A stretch of DNA of 64,000 bases, taken from positions 372,001-436,000 of the forward strand of contig NZ_BMSA01000001.1 in NCBI RefSeq assembly GCF_014648915.1, given 5' to 3'. The notes under the pieces were generated by a model, which saw nothing but the letters and a program-made list of their open reading frames with translations, searched no databases and was not told the origin of the DNA. This DNA comes from Streptomyces phaeofaciens (lineage in GTDB: Bacteria; Actinomycetota; Actinomycetes; Streptomycetales; Streptomycetaceae). Of the stretch, positions 38,283-48,899 are shown piece by piece; within the stretch, counting starts at the first letter, position 1; each line of letters begins with the position of its first letter. The translations under genes and the position numbers were made by a program.

Positions 38283-39470
38283 TCAGCGGGCCGGCGCGGC
38301 GGCGGCCGCGAACTCCGCGCGGGCCGCGGCGAGCAGCTCCGGATCGGTGAGCAGATCGGCGACGACCCGGGCCAGGCCGATCGCCGCGACCTGGGTCCGC
38401 TCGTGCGCGAAGGGCGTCGCGGCCGCGTCCCGCATCGCCTCCGAATGGGCGGGCGTCCCCGTCTCGGCGATCTGGATGTACGGGTGGATGACCGGCAGCA
38501 GCAGCGAGAGGTTGCCGATGTCGGAGGAGCCCGCGGGCGAGTCGGGGGCGTCGGGCCCGATGTCCAGGCCCAGCGCGCGCACCACCGCCCCGAAGCGGGT
38601 GGCGAGGACCTGGCTGTCCCGGCGCTCGGCGTACAGCGGGCCGGTCTCCGTCGTCTCCGCCCGCGTCCCGGTCGCCAGCGCCGCGCCCTCGGCCGCGTCG
38701 CGCACCCGCTCGACCAGTGCCCTCGCCGCCGCCGTGGTGACGTCCCGGACGTACAGGTCGACCGCGGCCCGGGCCGGGACCACGTTCGGGGCCTGGCCGC
38801 CGTCCGAGACGACGCCGTGCAGCCGGGCGGTCGGCGGCACGAACTGCCGCAGCGCGTCGACGGCGTTGAGGAACACCTGGACACCCGCGAGCGCGCTGCG
38901 CCCCTCCCACGGCGACTTCGCGGCGTGCGCGCTGCGGCCACTGAAGACCACCCGCAGATGGGCCGCCGCCAGGGCGTGCTGGGTGCTCACCGACCGGTCC
39001 GAGGGATGGAACATCACCGCCGCGTCCACCGCGTCGAACACCCCGGCCTCGGCCAGCAGCACCTTCCCGGCCCCGCCCATCTCCTCACCCGGTGTCCCGA
39101 TCACCACGACCGTCCCCGGATGCCCGGGCAGGGCCCGCACCAGCCCGATCGCGGCCGCCGCACCGCCCGCCGCGATCAGGTTGTGCCCGCACCCGTGCCC
39201 GACCCCCGGCAGGGCGTCGTACTCGGCGAGCACCGCGACACACGGCCCCGGCGCCCGCCCCCGGTGCACCGCCACGAACGCGGTGTCGAGCCCGCCCGCC
39301 CCCGCCGACACCACGAACCCCGATTCCACCAGCCACCCGGTCAGCACCTGCTGCGCGTGGTACTCCTCGAACTTCGTCTCCGGGCGCCCGTGCAGCGCGA
39401 GACTCACCCGCTCCATCCGGGGCCGCAGCCCGGCGATCTCGTCGGCCAGCGCCTGAAGCGACACGGTCAT
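38283..39470 (-). CDS. M20 family amidohydrolase (AbgB-like)
   Basis: The 395-residue M20D metallopeptidase-like hydrolase has GVGHGCGHNLIAAG carrying the first zinc ligands, VVVIGTPGEEMGGAGKVLL with the catalytic Glu, and FHPSD. A lid domain SGRSAHAAKSPWEGRSAL is typical of the amidohydrolase branch. It cleaves an N-acyl or peptide-like amide, for example aminobenzoyl-glutamate in AbgB. ATG 39470 has GGGAGT upstream. It is the last gene of a likely operon with the unknown protein and APC permease, suggesting uptake followed by hydrolysis. A 13-bp hairpin 14 bases upstream of its start could control it. Confidence 0.83.
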   Translation of the reverse strand: MTVSLQALADEIAGLRPRMERVSLALHGRPETKFEEYHAQQVLTGWLVESGFVVSAGAGGLDTAFVAVHRGRAPGPCVAVLAEYDALPGVGHGCGHNLIAAGGAAAAIGLVRALPGHPGTVVVIGTPGEEMGGAGKVLLAEAGVFDAVDAAVMFHPSDRSVSTQHALAAAHLRVVFSGRSAHAAKSPWEGRSALAGVQVFLNAVDALRQFVPPTARLHGVVSDGGQAPNVVPARAAVDLYVRDVTTAAARALVERVRDAAEGAALATGTRAETTETGPLYAERRDSQVLATRFGAVVRALGLDIGPDAPDSPAGSSDIGNLSLLLPVIHPYIQIAETGTPAHSEAMRDAAATPFAHERTQVAAIGLARVVADLLTDPELLAAARAEFAAAAAPAR

Positions 39471-39483
39471 GAGGACTCCCCAT

Positions 39484-39514
39484 CGTCGTGGGTGACACAC
39501 CGTCACCCACGACG
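39484..39514. promoter_or_regulatory. Perfect 13-bp hairpin immediately upstream of the M20 gene
   Basis: Arms 39484-39496 and 39502-39514 are perfect reverse complements with a 5-base loop. The structure ends 14 bases before ATG 39470. It may be the terminator of the upstream gene, an operator, or a hairpin that controls ribosome access. Confidence 0.55.
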
Positions 39515-39592
39515 AGCGTGCGGCCCCGCCGGCCCGCAGCGGCCCGGGTTACCGCGTGCCAGGTAACTCCGGGAGACGGGGCGGCGGGGCGT

Positions 39593-40552
39593 TCAGCCGC
39601 GCACACCCCACTCCTTGCGCCAGCGGGTGATCTGCTGGGCGGGGTCGCCCGTGTAGGACCAGGGGGTGCGGGTGGCGCGCGGGCCGAGGAACTCCAGAAG
39701 CGGGGTGGCGACGTCCACGGCGTCCGCCGAACAGGCCGCGTGGGCAAGGTAGTTGATGTCACGGAGTTCGCCGGGGCGGATGCTCCGGCGGGGGCGGCCC
39801 ACCATCCAGCGTTCCCAGGTGCGGCGGAGGTCGCTGACCGCACCGTCGTTGGTCCAGTGCTGGCCCCGGCCCACGGCCGTGGAGCGGCTGTGGGCGGTGT
39901 CGAGGGCGGAGCGGAACTCCTCGACGCGCGCGTACTGCACCAGCACCGGCAGCGGGCAGCCCCGCGGCGCCACGCCGGCCGCGTCGCGGGCGAAGTCGTA
40001 CATCAGGCCGTGCGAGCCGTGCCAGCGGGACGAGTAGTAGTGCAGCACCTGGAGGTGGCCCTCCATGCTGTACGGGTCGCGCCGGTGCAACTCGTCCCAC
40101 CAGCGCGCCAGTTCCTGCCGGCGGACCCCCGACGGGTAGAGCCGGGCGACCGAGATCAGCGAGATCCACGGCGTCGGGTCGTCCAGGTACGCCTCGGCCG
40201 CGGACAGGCAGGCCAGCACCGCCGCGTCGATCCGCTGCTGGTCGATCCCCACGCCCCGGCCCGCGGCGATGGCCAGGCTGAACGCCCGGGCCGTCTCCGT
40301 GGCCGCGCGCAGTACCAGCGCGTCCGCGCTGTGCGGCTCCGCGGCCAGCCAGGTCTCCACCGTCGAACTGTCCGTGCAGGCCTGCGCGAGCAGGCGGACC
40401 CGGTGTCCGCGGGCGAGCCAGTCCGGCCCGGTCGTCCGCAGCAGTTCGCGCAGTCCCTGCCACCGGCCGATGACGATGTCGTGGCGTGCGGAGGACAGGG
40501 ACGCGTCCCCGCAGTCGGGGTCGAAGTCGGGAACGAAGCGGTTTCGCGCCAT
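39593..40552 (-). CDS. Conserved hypothetical protein
   Basis: This 319-residue soluble protein is mostly helical, with repeating Trp/Leu/Ala segments (WQGLRELLRTTGPDWLARGH, then PWISLISVARLYPSGVRRQE) that resemble a tetratricopeptide-like superhelix. I do not recognise a catalytic motif. ATG 40552 is preferred over GTG 40555 because GGGGGA is spaced 5 bases before it. It lies between the permease (12 bases upstream) and the M20 hydrolase on the same strand. Confidence 0.7.
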   Translation of the reverse strand: MARNRFVPDFDPDCGDASLSSARHDIVIGRWQGLRELLRTTGPDWLARGHRVRLLAQACTDSSTVETWLAAEPHSADALVLRAATETARAFSLAIAAGRGVGIDQQRIDAAVLACLSAAEAYLDDPTPWISLISVARLYPSGVRRQELARWWDELHRRDPYSMEGHLQVLHYYSSRWHGSHGLMYDFARDAAGVAPRGCPLPVLVQYARVEEFRSALDTAHSRSTAVGRGQHWTNDGAVSDLRRTWERWMVGRPRRSIRPGELRDINYLAHAACSADAVDVATPLLEFLGPRATRTPWSYTGDPAQQITRWRKEWGVRG

Positions 40553-40564
40553 CACGTTCCCCCT

Positions 40565-42040
40565 CTAGAAGTCGGTCGGAAGACCCTCGTGGCCCGAGGA
40601 GTGCGCCGCCGCGTGCCGGTCGGGCACGTAGTCGGTCTCGACCGTACGCGAGGCGTCCAGCCGGGCGGGCCGGTAGTAGTCGCTGCCCTGCCGCCAGTAC
40701 CAGAGCATCGGCACCAGGCCCACGGCCAGCCCGCCGAGGCCGATGGCGATCGCCGCCGGCTCCAGTTCACCCAGCGACTCGAAGAGGATCCAGAACATGA
40801 ACAGCGCGCCGAACAGCGGCCACAGCCCGCCGAGGACGAAGTCGGCCGCGGAGTTCAGCAGCGTCCTGCGGTAGGCGACGACCGCGGCGAGCCCCGCGAG
40901 ACCGTAGTAGACGGCGATCTGGAGGCCGATCGCCGAGATCGCGTCGGAGAGGATCTCCCCCACCGAGCCCAGGGCGTTGGACGCGACGAACATCACCAGC
41001 GCCACCCCGCCGACGACCACGATCGCCACCCACGGCGTGTTCCAGGTACGGTGCACCCGGCCCAGCGCGGTCGGCATCGTACGGTCCCGGCCCATCGCGA
41101 ACAGCGAGCGGGTGACCTGGATGAGGGTGGTCTCCAGCGTGGCGATGGTGGACAGCATCACGGCGACGATCAGCAGCTTGCCGCCGATCCCCGGCCACAC
41201 CTCCTCGCCCAGCGCCGCCAGCACGTTGGCGCCGTTGCTCTCGATCTCGTCCGCGCCGAGGATCACGTTCACCGCGATGGTGAACACCTCGAACAGCAGG
41301 AAGACGATGCCCACGCCGAGCAGCCCCGCGAGGCCCGTCGTCCGGCGGCTGTTGCGGGTCTCCTCACTGAGATTGCTGGTCACGTCCCAGCCCCAGTAGT
41401 AGAACGCCGCCACCAGCGCGCCCGACGCGAACCCGGACACCCCGTCGAAATGGCCGAATCCGAGCCACGACCAGTCGAACTCCAGCGCGTTGTCCTCGGT
41501 GTGGAAGAGCGCGAGCAGCGCGAACAGCGCCAGGATCGCCAGCTCCACGCCCGACATGATCAGCTGGGCGCGCACGGTGAGCCGGGCCCCGCCGAGCACC
41601 ACCGCGAGCATCACCACGAACCAGGCGGCGCCCACCACGGTCGACAGGGCGGTGTTCTCGGCCAGGCCCTCGTCGAACAGGGCCAGCGTCATCGAGCCGG
41701 CCGGCAGCGAGCCCGCCACCATGAAGATGGTGGCCGAGACGACCAGTGCCCAGCCGCTGAGGAAACCCAGAAAGGGGTGGAGCGTGCGCCCCACCCAGGA
41801 GTAACTGGCCCCCGCGTTCACATCGATCCGGCTGAGCCGGCTGAAGGCCAGCGCGATGCCCAGCATGGGTATCGCGCAGTAGAGCAGCGCCGCCGGGCTC
41901 GCCAGGCCCACCGCGCCGACCAGGACCGCCGTCGTGGCGGCGACGGAGTACGCGGGAGCACTGCCCGCGACCGCCATCACCACCGTGTCGAACGTGCCGA
42001 GGACGTTGGCCTGAAGCCCTCGTCCGGTGTTGTTGCTCAT
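40565..42040 (-). CDS. APC-superfamily amino acid permease
   Basis: The 491-residue transporter has 12 or more membrane segments and the APC opening VVMAVAGSAPAYSVAATTAV, then DVNAGASYSWVGRTLHPFLG, a typical signature. YYWGWDVTSNLSEETRNSRR is the conserved segment of many amino acid/polyamine permeases. ATG 42040 is the first Met after a low-complexity stretch; the ribosome site is weak. The promoter at 42223-42250 would drive it with the unknown protein and M20 hydrolase. The solute may be an acylated amino acid or dipeptide hydrolysed after uptake. It is only distantly similar to the amine permease at 8351. Confidence 0.88.
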   Translation of the reverse strand: MSNNTGRGLQANVLGTFDTVVMAVAGSAPAYSVAATTAVLVGAVGLASPAALLYCAIPMLGIALAFSRLSRIDVNAGASYSWVGRTLHPFLGFLSGWALVVSATIFMVAGSLPAGSMTLALFDEGLAENTALSTVVGAAWFVVMLAVVLGGARLTVRAQLIMSGVELAILALFALLALFHTEDNALEFDWSWLGFGHFDGVSGFASGALVAAFYYWGWDVTSNLSEETRNSRRTTGLAGLLGVGIVFLLFEVFTIAVNVILGADEIESNGANVLAALGEEVWPGIGGKLLIVAVMLSTIATLETTLIQVTRSLFAMGRDRTMPTALGRVHRTWNTPWVAIVVVGGVALVMFVASNALGSVGEILSDAISAIGLQIAVYYGLAGLAAVVAYRRTLLNSAADFVLGGLWPLFGALFMFWILFESLGELEPAAIAIGLGGLAVGLVPMLWYWRQGSDYYRPARLDASRTVETDYVPDRHAAAHSSGHEGLPTDF

Positions 42041-42222
42041 ACGTGCGCTGCTTTCCGTCGTGCACACCGCCGGAGCGGGAACGGCCCGACGGCGTATGGG
42101 GGGTGAGGGTGGAGCGCCGCCGGGCACCGCGGAGGGATGACCTCGGGAAGCGTCGACGGGACGAGCGCGAGGGATGCCGGCCACCACAGCGTCGGGGGAC
42201 GGTCACACCGAGTGTGCGAGTG

Positions 42223-42250
42223 ATGATAGCCCCCGCGCTTGACGTTTCAA
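42223..42250 (-). promoter_or_regulatory. Promoter of the permease-M20 operon with an overlapping palindrome
   Basis: On the minus strand TTGAAA (42250-42245) and TATCAT (42228-42223) are 16 bases apart. The -35 lies inside CTTGA-CGTT-TCAAG (42238-42251), a perfect 5-bp inverted repeat that could be an operator. The remaining part of the 42041-42382 gap is GC-rich leader and the 3' end of the transhydrogenase region, with no gene. Confidence 0.6.
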
Positions 42251-42382
42251 GATTGACGGACGGGTAACGTGCGCGCCCGCACGAGCGGTCGGCGGACGCG
42301 CGCGCCGCCCGTGCGCGGTCGCCGCGCGGGGCGGCGCGCAGGGCGGCGCACGGGACGCCTCGCAGGAAGGGGCCGGTGCCGG

Positions 42383-43786
42383 TCAGTCCCCGATCCGGTC
42401 CAGCTGGCGCAGCCGGTTGGTGGCGTCCAGGGCCGCCACCTTGTACGACTCCGCCAGCGTCGGGTAGTTGAACACCGCGTCGACCAGATAGTCGACCGTT
42501 CCCCCGCAGCCCATCACCGACTGCCCTATGTGGATCAGCTCGGTCGCGCCGCTGCCGAAGCAGTGCACACCGAGCAGCGTCCGGTCCACGGGCGAGACCA
42601 GCAGCTTCAGCATGCCGTGCGCGTCGCCGATGATCTGCCCGCGCGCCAGTTCCCGGTAGCGGGCGATGCCCACCTCGAACGGCACGCTCTCCTCGGTGAG
42701 CTGATCCTCCGTCCGCCCCACGAAGCTGATCTCCGGGATGGTGTAGATGCCGATCGGCTGGAGGTCGTGCATCTGCCCGACCGGCTCCCCGCAGGCGTGG
42801 TACGCGGCCGCCCGCCCCTGTTCCATCGAGGTCGCCGCGAGCGCCGGATAGCCGATCACGTCCCCCACGGCGTAGATGTGCGGCACCTCGGTGCGGTAGT
42901 GCGCGTCGACCTCGATCCGGCCGCGCGGGTCGGCCGCCAGCCCCGCCTTGTCCAGGTCGAGTTCATCGGTGAGGCCCTGGCGCCCCGCCGAGTACATCAC
43001 CGCGTCCGCCGGGATCTTCTTGCCGCTGGCCAGCACGGTCAGGGTGCCCCGCGGATGCCGCTCGACGGCGGCCACGGTCTCCCCGAACCGGAAGGTCACC
43101 GCCAGATCCCGCAGGTGGTACTTCAGCGACTCGATGACCTCGACGTCGCACATGTCGAGCATCCCGGCCCGCTTCTCCACCACCGTCACCTTGCTGCCGA
43201 GCGCGGCGAACATCGACGCGTACTCCATGCCGATCACACCCGCGCCCACGATCACCATCGACCGGGGAACCCGCTCGATCGTGAGGACGTTGTCGGAGTC
43301 GAGGATGGTCCGCCCGTCGAACTCCACGCTGTCCGGCCGCGCGGGCCGCGTCCCGGTGGCGATCACGACGTGCTCGGCGGAGAGCAGCCGCTCCCGCCCG
43401 CCGGCCTCCCGCAGGGCGACGGTGTGCGGATCGACGAACCGGCCGGTGCCGGAGAACAACTGGACATGGTTGCGGGACAACTGGCTGCGGATGACATCGG
43501 TCTCCCGGCCCACCACGTGCTGGGTGCGCGCGGTCAGATCGGCGACGGTGATGTCCTCCTTCAACCGGTAGCTCTGTCCGTACAGATCGCGCTGGGTGAG
43601 ACCGGTGAGGTACAGCACCGCCTCGCGCAGGGTCTTGGAGGGGATGGTTCCGGTGTGCAGTGAGACCCCGCCGACCATGTCGGGGCGGTCGACGACGGCG
43701 ACTCGGCGGCCCAGTTTGGCCGCGGCGATGGCGGCCTTCTGGCCGCCGGGACCTGATCCGAGGACGAGCATGTCGAAGTCGGGCAT
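42383..43786 (-). CDS. sthA: Soluble pyridine nucleotide transhydrogenase
   Basis: The 467-residue flavoprotein has an N-terminal FAD fold ([20 protein letters not shown]), no redox-active disulfide ([16 protein letters not shown] replaces the CxxxxC site of lipoamide dehydrogenase), and an NAD-binding fold ([20 protein letters not shown]). The C-terminal dimerisation region contains [10 protein letters not shown] and HIGQSVM. SthA/UdhA moves hydride between NAD(H) and NADP(H) and normally reoxidises NADPH. The ATG at 43786 is preferred over upstream codons, which lie in a low-complexity stretch. It is divergent from the molybdoenzyme gene. Confidence 0.9.
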   Translation of the reverse strand: MPDFDMLVLGSGPGGQKAAIAAAKLGRRVAVVDRPDMVGGVSLHTGTIPSKTLREAVLYLTGLTQRDLYGQSYRLKEDITVADLTARTQHVVGRETDVIRSQLSRNHVQLFSGTGRFVDPHTVALREAGGRERLLSAEHVVIATGTRPARPDSVEFDGRTILDSDNVLTIERVPRSMVIVGAGVIGMEYASMFAALGSKVTVVEKRAGMLDMCDVEVIESLKYHLRDLAVTFRFGETVAAVERHPRGTLTVLASGKKIPADAVMYSAGRQGLTDELDLDKAGLAADPRGRIEVDAHYRTEVPHIYAVGDVIGYPALAATSMEQGRAAAYHACGEPVGQMHDLQPIGIYTIPEISFVGRTEDQLTEESVPFEVGIARYRELARGQIIGDAHGMLKLLVSPVDRTLLGVHCFGSGATELIHIGQSVMGCGGTVDYLVDAVFNYPTLAESYKVAALDATNRLRQLDRIGD

Positions 43787-43865
43787 CCTCCGGAGTCTGG
43801 CAGTGCGGGACCCCGCCGCGAAAGGGTGAACGGGCAGGCAACCGCCGACGCGCGACAATGGGGAC

Positions 43866-44990
43866 ATGGGCCGTGGACCCGACGAGATGAGCACCCCCGC
43901 CCGGCTGGCCGCCCCCGGCGAGGGGATCGGCCGGGACGAACTGGCCCTGGCCACCCGCAACCACGGCCTCCCCCTGGAGGCCCTCCGCCATGACCTCACC
44001 CCGCCAGGCCTGCACTACGTCCTGACCCACTACGACATCCCGTACGTCCCCGACGACACGGCCTGGCGGCTGACCCTGGGCGGCCGCGTCCGCACCCCGC
44101 TGACCCTCACCCCCGCCGACCTGAGGAGCCTGCCCGCCGTCACCACCCGGGTCACCCTGGAGTGCGCCGGCAACGGCCGGGCCCTGCTCACACCCCGCCC
44201 GGTCAGCCAGCCCTGGCTGGTCGAGGCGGTCGGCACCGCCGAGTGGACCGGCGTACCGCTGCGGCTGCTGCTGGCCGAGGCCGGCCCGGCGACGACGGCC
44301 GTCGACGTCGTGTTCACCGGCGCCGACCACGGCGTCGAACGCGGCGTCGAGCAGGACTACCGGCGGTCCCTTCCGCTCGACGCGGCCCTCGCCACCGAGC
44401 CCGAGGCGCTCGTGGCGTACGCCATGAACGGCGCCCCGCTGCCCCCGCAGCACGGCCGTCCGCTGCGCCTGGTGGTACCCGGCTGGTACGGCATGGCGCA
44501 CGTGAAGTGGCTGACGGACATCACCGTCCAGGACACCCCCTTCACCGGCTTCCAGCAGACGGTCGCCTACCGGCTGCGCCAGGATCCCGGGGAGGAGGGC
44601 GAGCCCGTCACCCGGATCGCGCCGCGCGCCCTGGTCGTCCCGCCCGGCTTCCCCGACTTCATGTCCCGGACCCGGATCGTGCGGCCCGGCCCGGTCCTGC
44701 TGGAGGGGCGGGCCTGGTCGGGGCGGGCCCCGGTGACCCGGGTCGAGGTGAGCACGGACGGCGGCGGCACCTGGGCCGAGGCCGAGCCGGCGCCGGAGAC
44801 CGGGCACCGCTGGGCCTGGCGCGGCTGGCACCACACCTGGACCGCGGTCCCCGGCCGGCATGTGCTCTGCGCCCGCGCCACGGACGCCGGCGGGCACACC
44901 CAGCCGCTGGACCAGCCGTGGAACCGGGGCGGGTTCGCGAACAACGTGGTCCAGCGGGTCGAGGTGCTCTGCGCGGAAGAGAAGTCCTAG
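43866..44990 (+). CDS. Sulfite-oxidase-type molybdopterin oxidoreductase, cytosolic
   Basis: The 374-residue protein has the sulfite oxidase/YedY-type molybdenum domain: [15 protein letters not shown], where Cys100 should bind molybdenum, and [20 protein letters not shown]. The C-terminal domain from about residue 260 is the Mo-co dimerisation domain ([17 protein letters not shown]). It lacks a Tat or Sec signal, so it is likely cytosolic, unlike many family members. It has no heme domain, so electrons must pass to a soluble acceptor. ATG 43866 is used; ATG 43887 is possible. The ends of this gene and the small gene 44987-45193 overlap by 4 bases. Confidence 0.85.
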   Translation: MGRGPDEMSTPARLAAPGEGIGRDELALATRNHGLPLEALRHDLTPPGLHYVLTHYDIPYVPDDTAWRLTLGGRVRTPLTLTPADLRSLPAVTTRVTLECAGNGRALLTPRPVSQPWLVEAVGTAEWTGVPLRLLLAEAGPATTAVDVVFTGADHGVERGVEQDYRRSLPLDAALATEPEALVAYAMNGAPLPPQHGRPLRLVVPGWYGMAHVKWLTDITVQDTPFTGFQQTVAYRLRQDPGEEGEPVTRIAPRALVVPPGFPDFMSRTRIVRPGPVLLEGRAWSGRAPVTRVEVSTDGGGTWAEAEPAPETGHRWAWRGWHHTWTAVPGRHVLCARATDAGGHTQPLDQPWNRGGFANNVVQRVEVLCAEEKS

Positions 44991-45193
44991 GGCAGCAGCT
45001 TCTCGATGGCGTTCGGGCCCTCCTCGTCGAGCTTGCGCTTGGCCCAGGCGAGATTGCGGGGGGTGAGGTCCCGGCCCGTGGCCAGGACCATGTCCTCCGG
45101 CGACACCTCGGTGCCGGTGCGCGTATGGAGCAGGTTGTCCGGGGTGACGCGGTCCCGGGACGGCCGGGAATCGCCGGGCTGTGACGTGGGCAT
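44987..45193 (-). CDS. Small conserved Streptomyces protein
   Basis: The 68-residue protein is familiar as a short conserved hypothetical in Streptomyces: an acidic/polar N-terminus followed by SPEDMVLATGRDLTPRNLAW and [17 protein letters not shown]. It is soluble and helical in its second half. No function is known to me. ATG 45193 starts it and its stop overlaps the molybdoenzyme stop by 4 bases. The upstream 45194-45408 is divergent leader for this gene and the MMPL gene, with no further gene seen. Confidence 0.75.
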   Translation of the reverse strand: MPTSQPGDSRPSRDRVTPDNLLHTRTGTEVSPEDMVLATGRDLTPRNLAWAKRKLDEEGPNAIEKLLP

Positions 45194-45408
45194 GGTCTCT
45201 GCTCCTCGCGTCCGAAGGGCTGCTTCGGCCCGGTGCGGGCATCGGGTCCACTAACACCATTCATCCTGACGGCGGACCCTGCATCCCGAAGAGCCCGGAA
45301 AACGCGCTTCATCCGAGATGCCGCGATGATCGGTTCGGCGTCTAATGGCTGTACTCGGGACGCCCGAACCGGTAGCGCGGACGACGCGCGGCACAGAAGG
45401 CCCAGGTC

Positions 45409-47652
45409 ATGGAACCGAACAGTGCCGGTACACCGCGAGGCGGGGGACTTCGGCGGCTGGGCGCCTGGTGTGCCCGCCACTTCGTGATCGTCATCGTCGC
45501 GTGGCTGGTGGCCCTGGTCGCCCTCCAGGTGCTCGACCGTGCCGTCGGCGGCGAGTACGAGGACGACTTCCAGCTGTCGGACGTGCAGTCCGAGGAGGGC
45601 CTGGAGGTGCTGAAGAAGCACGATCCCCAGGCCGGCGGCTACAGCAGCCAGATCGTCCTGCACGACGACAAGGGCGTCAGCTCCCTGAGTTCCCCGATGT
45701 CCACCACGGTCGCCGACCTCCAGAAGCTTCCGCACGTCCTCTCGGCGCAGAACCCGCTCTCCCAGAGCTCGACGAAGATCGGCCCGGTCTCCAGCGACGG
45801 CAAGACGGCCTACATCACCGTCCGCTTCGACGAACAGCCGTCCATCCTCGGCGACACCTATCTGGACGGCGTGGACGACGCCGTCCAGCCGCTGCGCGCG
45901 GCCGGCGCCGACGTCGAGTACGGCGGCTCGCTCGGCGAACTCGCCCGGCCCGAGGCCGACGACCGGGTCAGCGAACTCATCGGCTTCGCGGTCGCCGTCG
46001 TCGTGCTGCTGATCGGCTTCGGCAGCGTGATCGCCGCCGCGCTGCCCCTGGTCACCGCCCTGATCAGCGTCATCTGCGGCCTGGGCCTCCTCGGCCTGCT
46101 CGCCGCCGCCTTCACCTTCGCGACCGTCTCACCGACCCTCGCCACCATGATCGGGCTGGGCGTCGGCATCGACTACGCGCTCTTCATGACCACCCGGCAC
46201 CGCCAGAACCTCATGAACGGCGCCGACCCCGTCGCGGCGGCCGGACACGCCACCACCACCAGCGGCCGCGCCGTCCTGGTCTCCGGCACCACCGTGATCA
46301 TCGCCCTCGCCGGCCTCTACGCGTCCGGGGTGTCCTTCATCGGCAAACTGGGCGTCGCCGCCGGCGTCACCGTGGTCACCGCCGTCATCGGCGCCCTCAC
46401 CCTCGTCCCCGCCTTCCTCGGGCTCATCGGCCGCAACATCGACCGTTTCCACGTACGGAAACCCATCGCCGAGACCGACGCCGAACCGGGCGCCGAACCG
46501 CACGGCACCTGGCACCGCTACGCCCAGCGCGTGGAACGCAGGCCCTGGCAGTTCCTGAGCGCCGGGCTCGCCGTGATCGCGATCCTCGCGATCCCCGTCT
46601 TCTCCATCCAGCTCGGCCACATCGGCGACGGCGCCGACCCGACGTCGTTCACCGACCGGCGCGCCTACGACCTGATGACCGACGCCTTCGGACCCGGCTC
46701 CAACGGGCCCCTCACCATCGTCATCGACCAGACGTCCGTCCCCTCGGACAAGCGCTCCGACCTCTCCTCCCAGGCGCAGAAGACCCTGAACGGCGTGTCC
46801 GGCGCGGCCATCGTCACCCCGCTGACCGCCACCCAGGACGGTGACGTCCTGGTCGGCACGGTGTACTCCGAACAGAACCCGCAGGACGCCGTGACCACCG
46901 ACCTGACGAACCGTCTCGTCGACGACACCCTCCCCGACGCCGTCTCCGGCTACGACGCCAAGGGGTACGTCACCGGCACCACGGCCGCCCAGGTCGACTT
47001 CCGGGACATCGTCGCCAGCCGGCTGCCGGTGATCATCGGCGTCGTCGTCCTGCTCGCCTTCCTGATCATCCTCGCCGTCTTCCGCGGCCTCCTCGTCGCG
47101 GTCAAGGCCGCCGTCCTCAACGTCCTGTCGATCACGGCCTCCTACGGTGTCGTCGTCGCCGTCTTCCAGTGGGGCTGGGGCGGGCCCGCGCTCGGCGTCA
47201 ACGGCGACGTGCCCATCGAGAGCTATGTGCCGATGATGATGTTCGCGATCATCTTCGGCCTGAGCATGGACTACGAGATCTTCCTGCTCTCCCGCGTCCA
47301 CGAGGCCTGGCTGCGCACCGGCGACGCCAAGGCGTCCGTCGCCCATGCCCTGGAGATCACCGCCCGGGTCATCACCTGCGCGGCCCTGATCATGGTGAGC
47401 GTCTTCGCGGCCTTCCTCATCAGCGACAACATCGTCGTCAAGATGCTGGGTCTGGGCCTCGCCGTCAGCGTGCTCATCGACGCCACCGTCGTCCGGCTGC
47501 TCATGGTGCCCGCGGTGATGACCCTGCTCGGCGAGCGCGCCTGGTGGACGCCCCGCTGGCTGGACCGGATCCTGCCGCACATCGACGCCGAGGGCGACGA
47601 CGAGGAGCTCACCGGCGCCGCCGGTCCGCCGGCGCGAGGACGAGCATCGTGA
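45409..47652 (+). CDS. MMPL-family membrane transporter
   Basis: The 747-residue RND-type transporter of the actinobacterial MMPL family has twelve hydrophobic segments in two blocks, each with a large extracytoplasmic loop (about 50-180 and 420-540). Typical motifs include [19 protein letters not shown] and the second-half counterpart [19 protein letters not shown]. Such proteins export lipids, pigments or drugs using the proton gradient. ATG 45409 is preceded by AGAAGG. It converges with the SpoIIE-type phosphatase gene and their coding ends overlap by 44 bases. Confidence 0.9.
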   Translation: MEPNSAGTPRGGGLRRLGAWCARHFVIVIVAWLVALVALQVLDRAVGGEYEDDFQLSDVQSEEGLEVLKKHDPQAGGYSSQIVLHDDKGVSSLSSPMSTTVADLQKLPHVLSAQNPLSQSSTKIGPVSSDGKTAYITVRFDEQPSILGDTYLDGVDDAVQPLRAAGADVEYGGSLGELARPEADDRVSELIGFAVAVVVLLIGFGSVIAAALPLVTALISVICGLGLLGLLAAAFTFATVSPTLATMIGLGVGIDYALFMTTRHRQNLMNGADPVAAAGHATTTSGRAVLVSGTTVIIALAGLYASGVSFIGKLGVAAGVTVVTAVIGALTLVPAFLGLIGRNIDRFHVRKPIAETDAEPGAEPHGTWHRYAQRVERRPWQFLSAGLAVIAILAIPVFSIQLGHIGDGADPTSFTDRRAYDLMTDAFGPGSNGPLTIVIDQTSVPSDKRSDLSSQAQKTLNGVSGAAIVTPLTATQDGDVLVGTVYSEQNPQDAVTTDLTNRLVDDTLPDAVSGYDAKGYVTGTTAAQVDFRDIVASRLPVIIGVVVLLAFLIILAVFRGLLVAVKAAVLNVLSITASYGVVVAVFQWGWGGPALGVNGDVPIESYVPMMMFAIIFGLSMDYEIFLLSRVHEAWLRTGDAKASVAHALEITARVITCAALIMVSVFAAFLISDNIVVKMLGLGLAVSVLIDATVVRLLMVPAVMTLLGERAWWTPRWLDRILPHIDAEGDDEELTGAAGPPARGRAS

Positions 47653-48709
47653 CGTCGTCGCGGACGGCGGGGGAGTGCCGCAGGACGTCCGCCCACACCC
47701 GGTCGGCCGTCGCGGCCGGGCCCGCGTCCGCGGCGAGCGCCGGCAGACGCCGCACGAGCGGATAGAACGCGCCGTCCGCGTCCCTGGCCTCCCAGACGCC
47801 GTCGGAGGCGAGGAACAGCCGGTCACCGGGGCGCAGCGGGACATCGAGGCCGGTGGGCGGGGCCGACTCCGGCAGGCCCAGGCCCAGCGGGGTCCACGGG
47901 ACGGCGGCCACCTCCGTCGCCGTCCCGTCCCGCAGGAGCAGCGGCGGCGGATGACCGCACACCACGATCCGCACCCGGTCCGCGCCCGGGGTGAACTCCA
48001 GCAGGACGGCCGTCGCGAACAGTTCGGCGTGCGGGACCCGCGCCGAGTCCACCGCCAGCCGGCGGTCGAGCCGGGCCGCCACCTCCTCCAGGGCCGGCTG
48101 GTCGAGCACCGCCTCCCGGAACGCGCCCAGCAGCGAGGCCACCGTCGCGATCGCCGCCAGCCCGTGCCCGCGCACGTCCCCCAGCACCGCCCGCACCCCG
48201 TGGGAGCTCTCCCGCACGTCGAAGAAGTCGCCGCCGACCAGCGTGCCGCGCTCCGCCGCCCGGTACAGGCCCGCGCAACTCACCGGCCCCACCCGCTCCG
48301 GCACCGGCGGCACCACGGCGCGCTGCGCCGCCTCCGCGATCGTGCGCTCGGTGTCCAGCTGCACGTCCCGGCGGCGGCGCACGAACGCCACGAACACACT
48401 CAGCAGCGCGACGAAACACACCGTCAGCACATCGGTCTGGCCCGGATGGTTCAGCTGGAACGCGGGCAGACTGAGCATCACGACCACGGCCGCGCCGAGC
48501 ACCGCGGTCGCCACCGGGCCGTACGACAGGACGGCCAGCGGCGGGATGGCGCCCAGCAGGAAGCCGATGTCCAGCGGGTCGGGGCTGACCAGGGTGGCCA
48601 CGCACACGCCGACGATCAGCAGCAGCGGCAGTGCCCGCACCCAGCGGGGCGGGGGCGCGCCCCGCAGCCAGCCCCGCCGGTCGCCCTCCAGTCGTCCCAC
48701 ACCCCCCAC
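47609..48709 (-). CDS. Membrane-anchored SpoIIE/PP2C phosphatase
   Basis: The 366-residue protein starts here at GTG 48709 (an upstream start at 48883 is possible, but that extension is low-complexity). Three to four membrane segments occupy about residues 20-120 ([19 protein letters not shown] onward). The PP2C domain from about 150 has [33 protein letters not shown] motifs, with acidic metal ligands, and [16 protein letters not shown] near the end. It probably dephosphorylates anti-anti-sigma factors in a stress-response partner switch. It differs from the ANTAR-GAF-PAS phosphatase at 15759 in being membrane-bound and lacking sensory domains. It overlaps the MMPL end by 44 bases. Confidence 0.8.
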   Translation of the reverse strand: MGGVGRLEGDRRGWLRGAPPPRWVRALPLLLIVGVCVATLVSPDPLDIGFLLGAIPPLAVLSYGPVATAVLGAAVVVMLSLPAFQLNHPGQTDVLTVCFVALLSVFVAFVRRRRDVQLDTERTIAEAAQRAVVPPVPERVGPVSCAGLYRAAERGTLVGGDFFDVRESSHGVRAVLGDVRGHGLAAIATVASLLGAFREAVLDQPALEEVAARLDRRLAVDSARVPHAELFATAVLLEFTPGADRVRIVVCGHPPPLLLRDGTATEVAAVPWTPLGLGLPESAPPTGLDVPLRPGDRLFLASDGVWEARDADGAFYPLVRRLPALAADAGPAATADRVWADVLRHSPAVRDDVTMLVLAPADRRRR

Positions 48710-48899
48710 GCTCCACCCCGGCACCGTGCCGCGCACGCCGAGGAAACCGGTGCCCCCGCCCGGGGGCGGCTCCCCACGGCCTGATCCGCACGCCCGGACG
48801 TCCACCGCCGGACCGGCCGGACGGCCCGACGACGGCCGGTTGTCGGACCCGGGTGCCATCCTGGGGCGCGGAGCGAAGACCACGGGTGACGGAGGCGTG

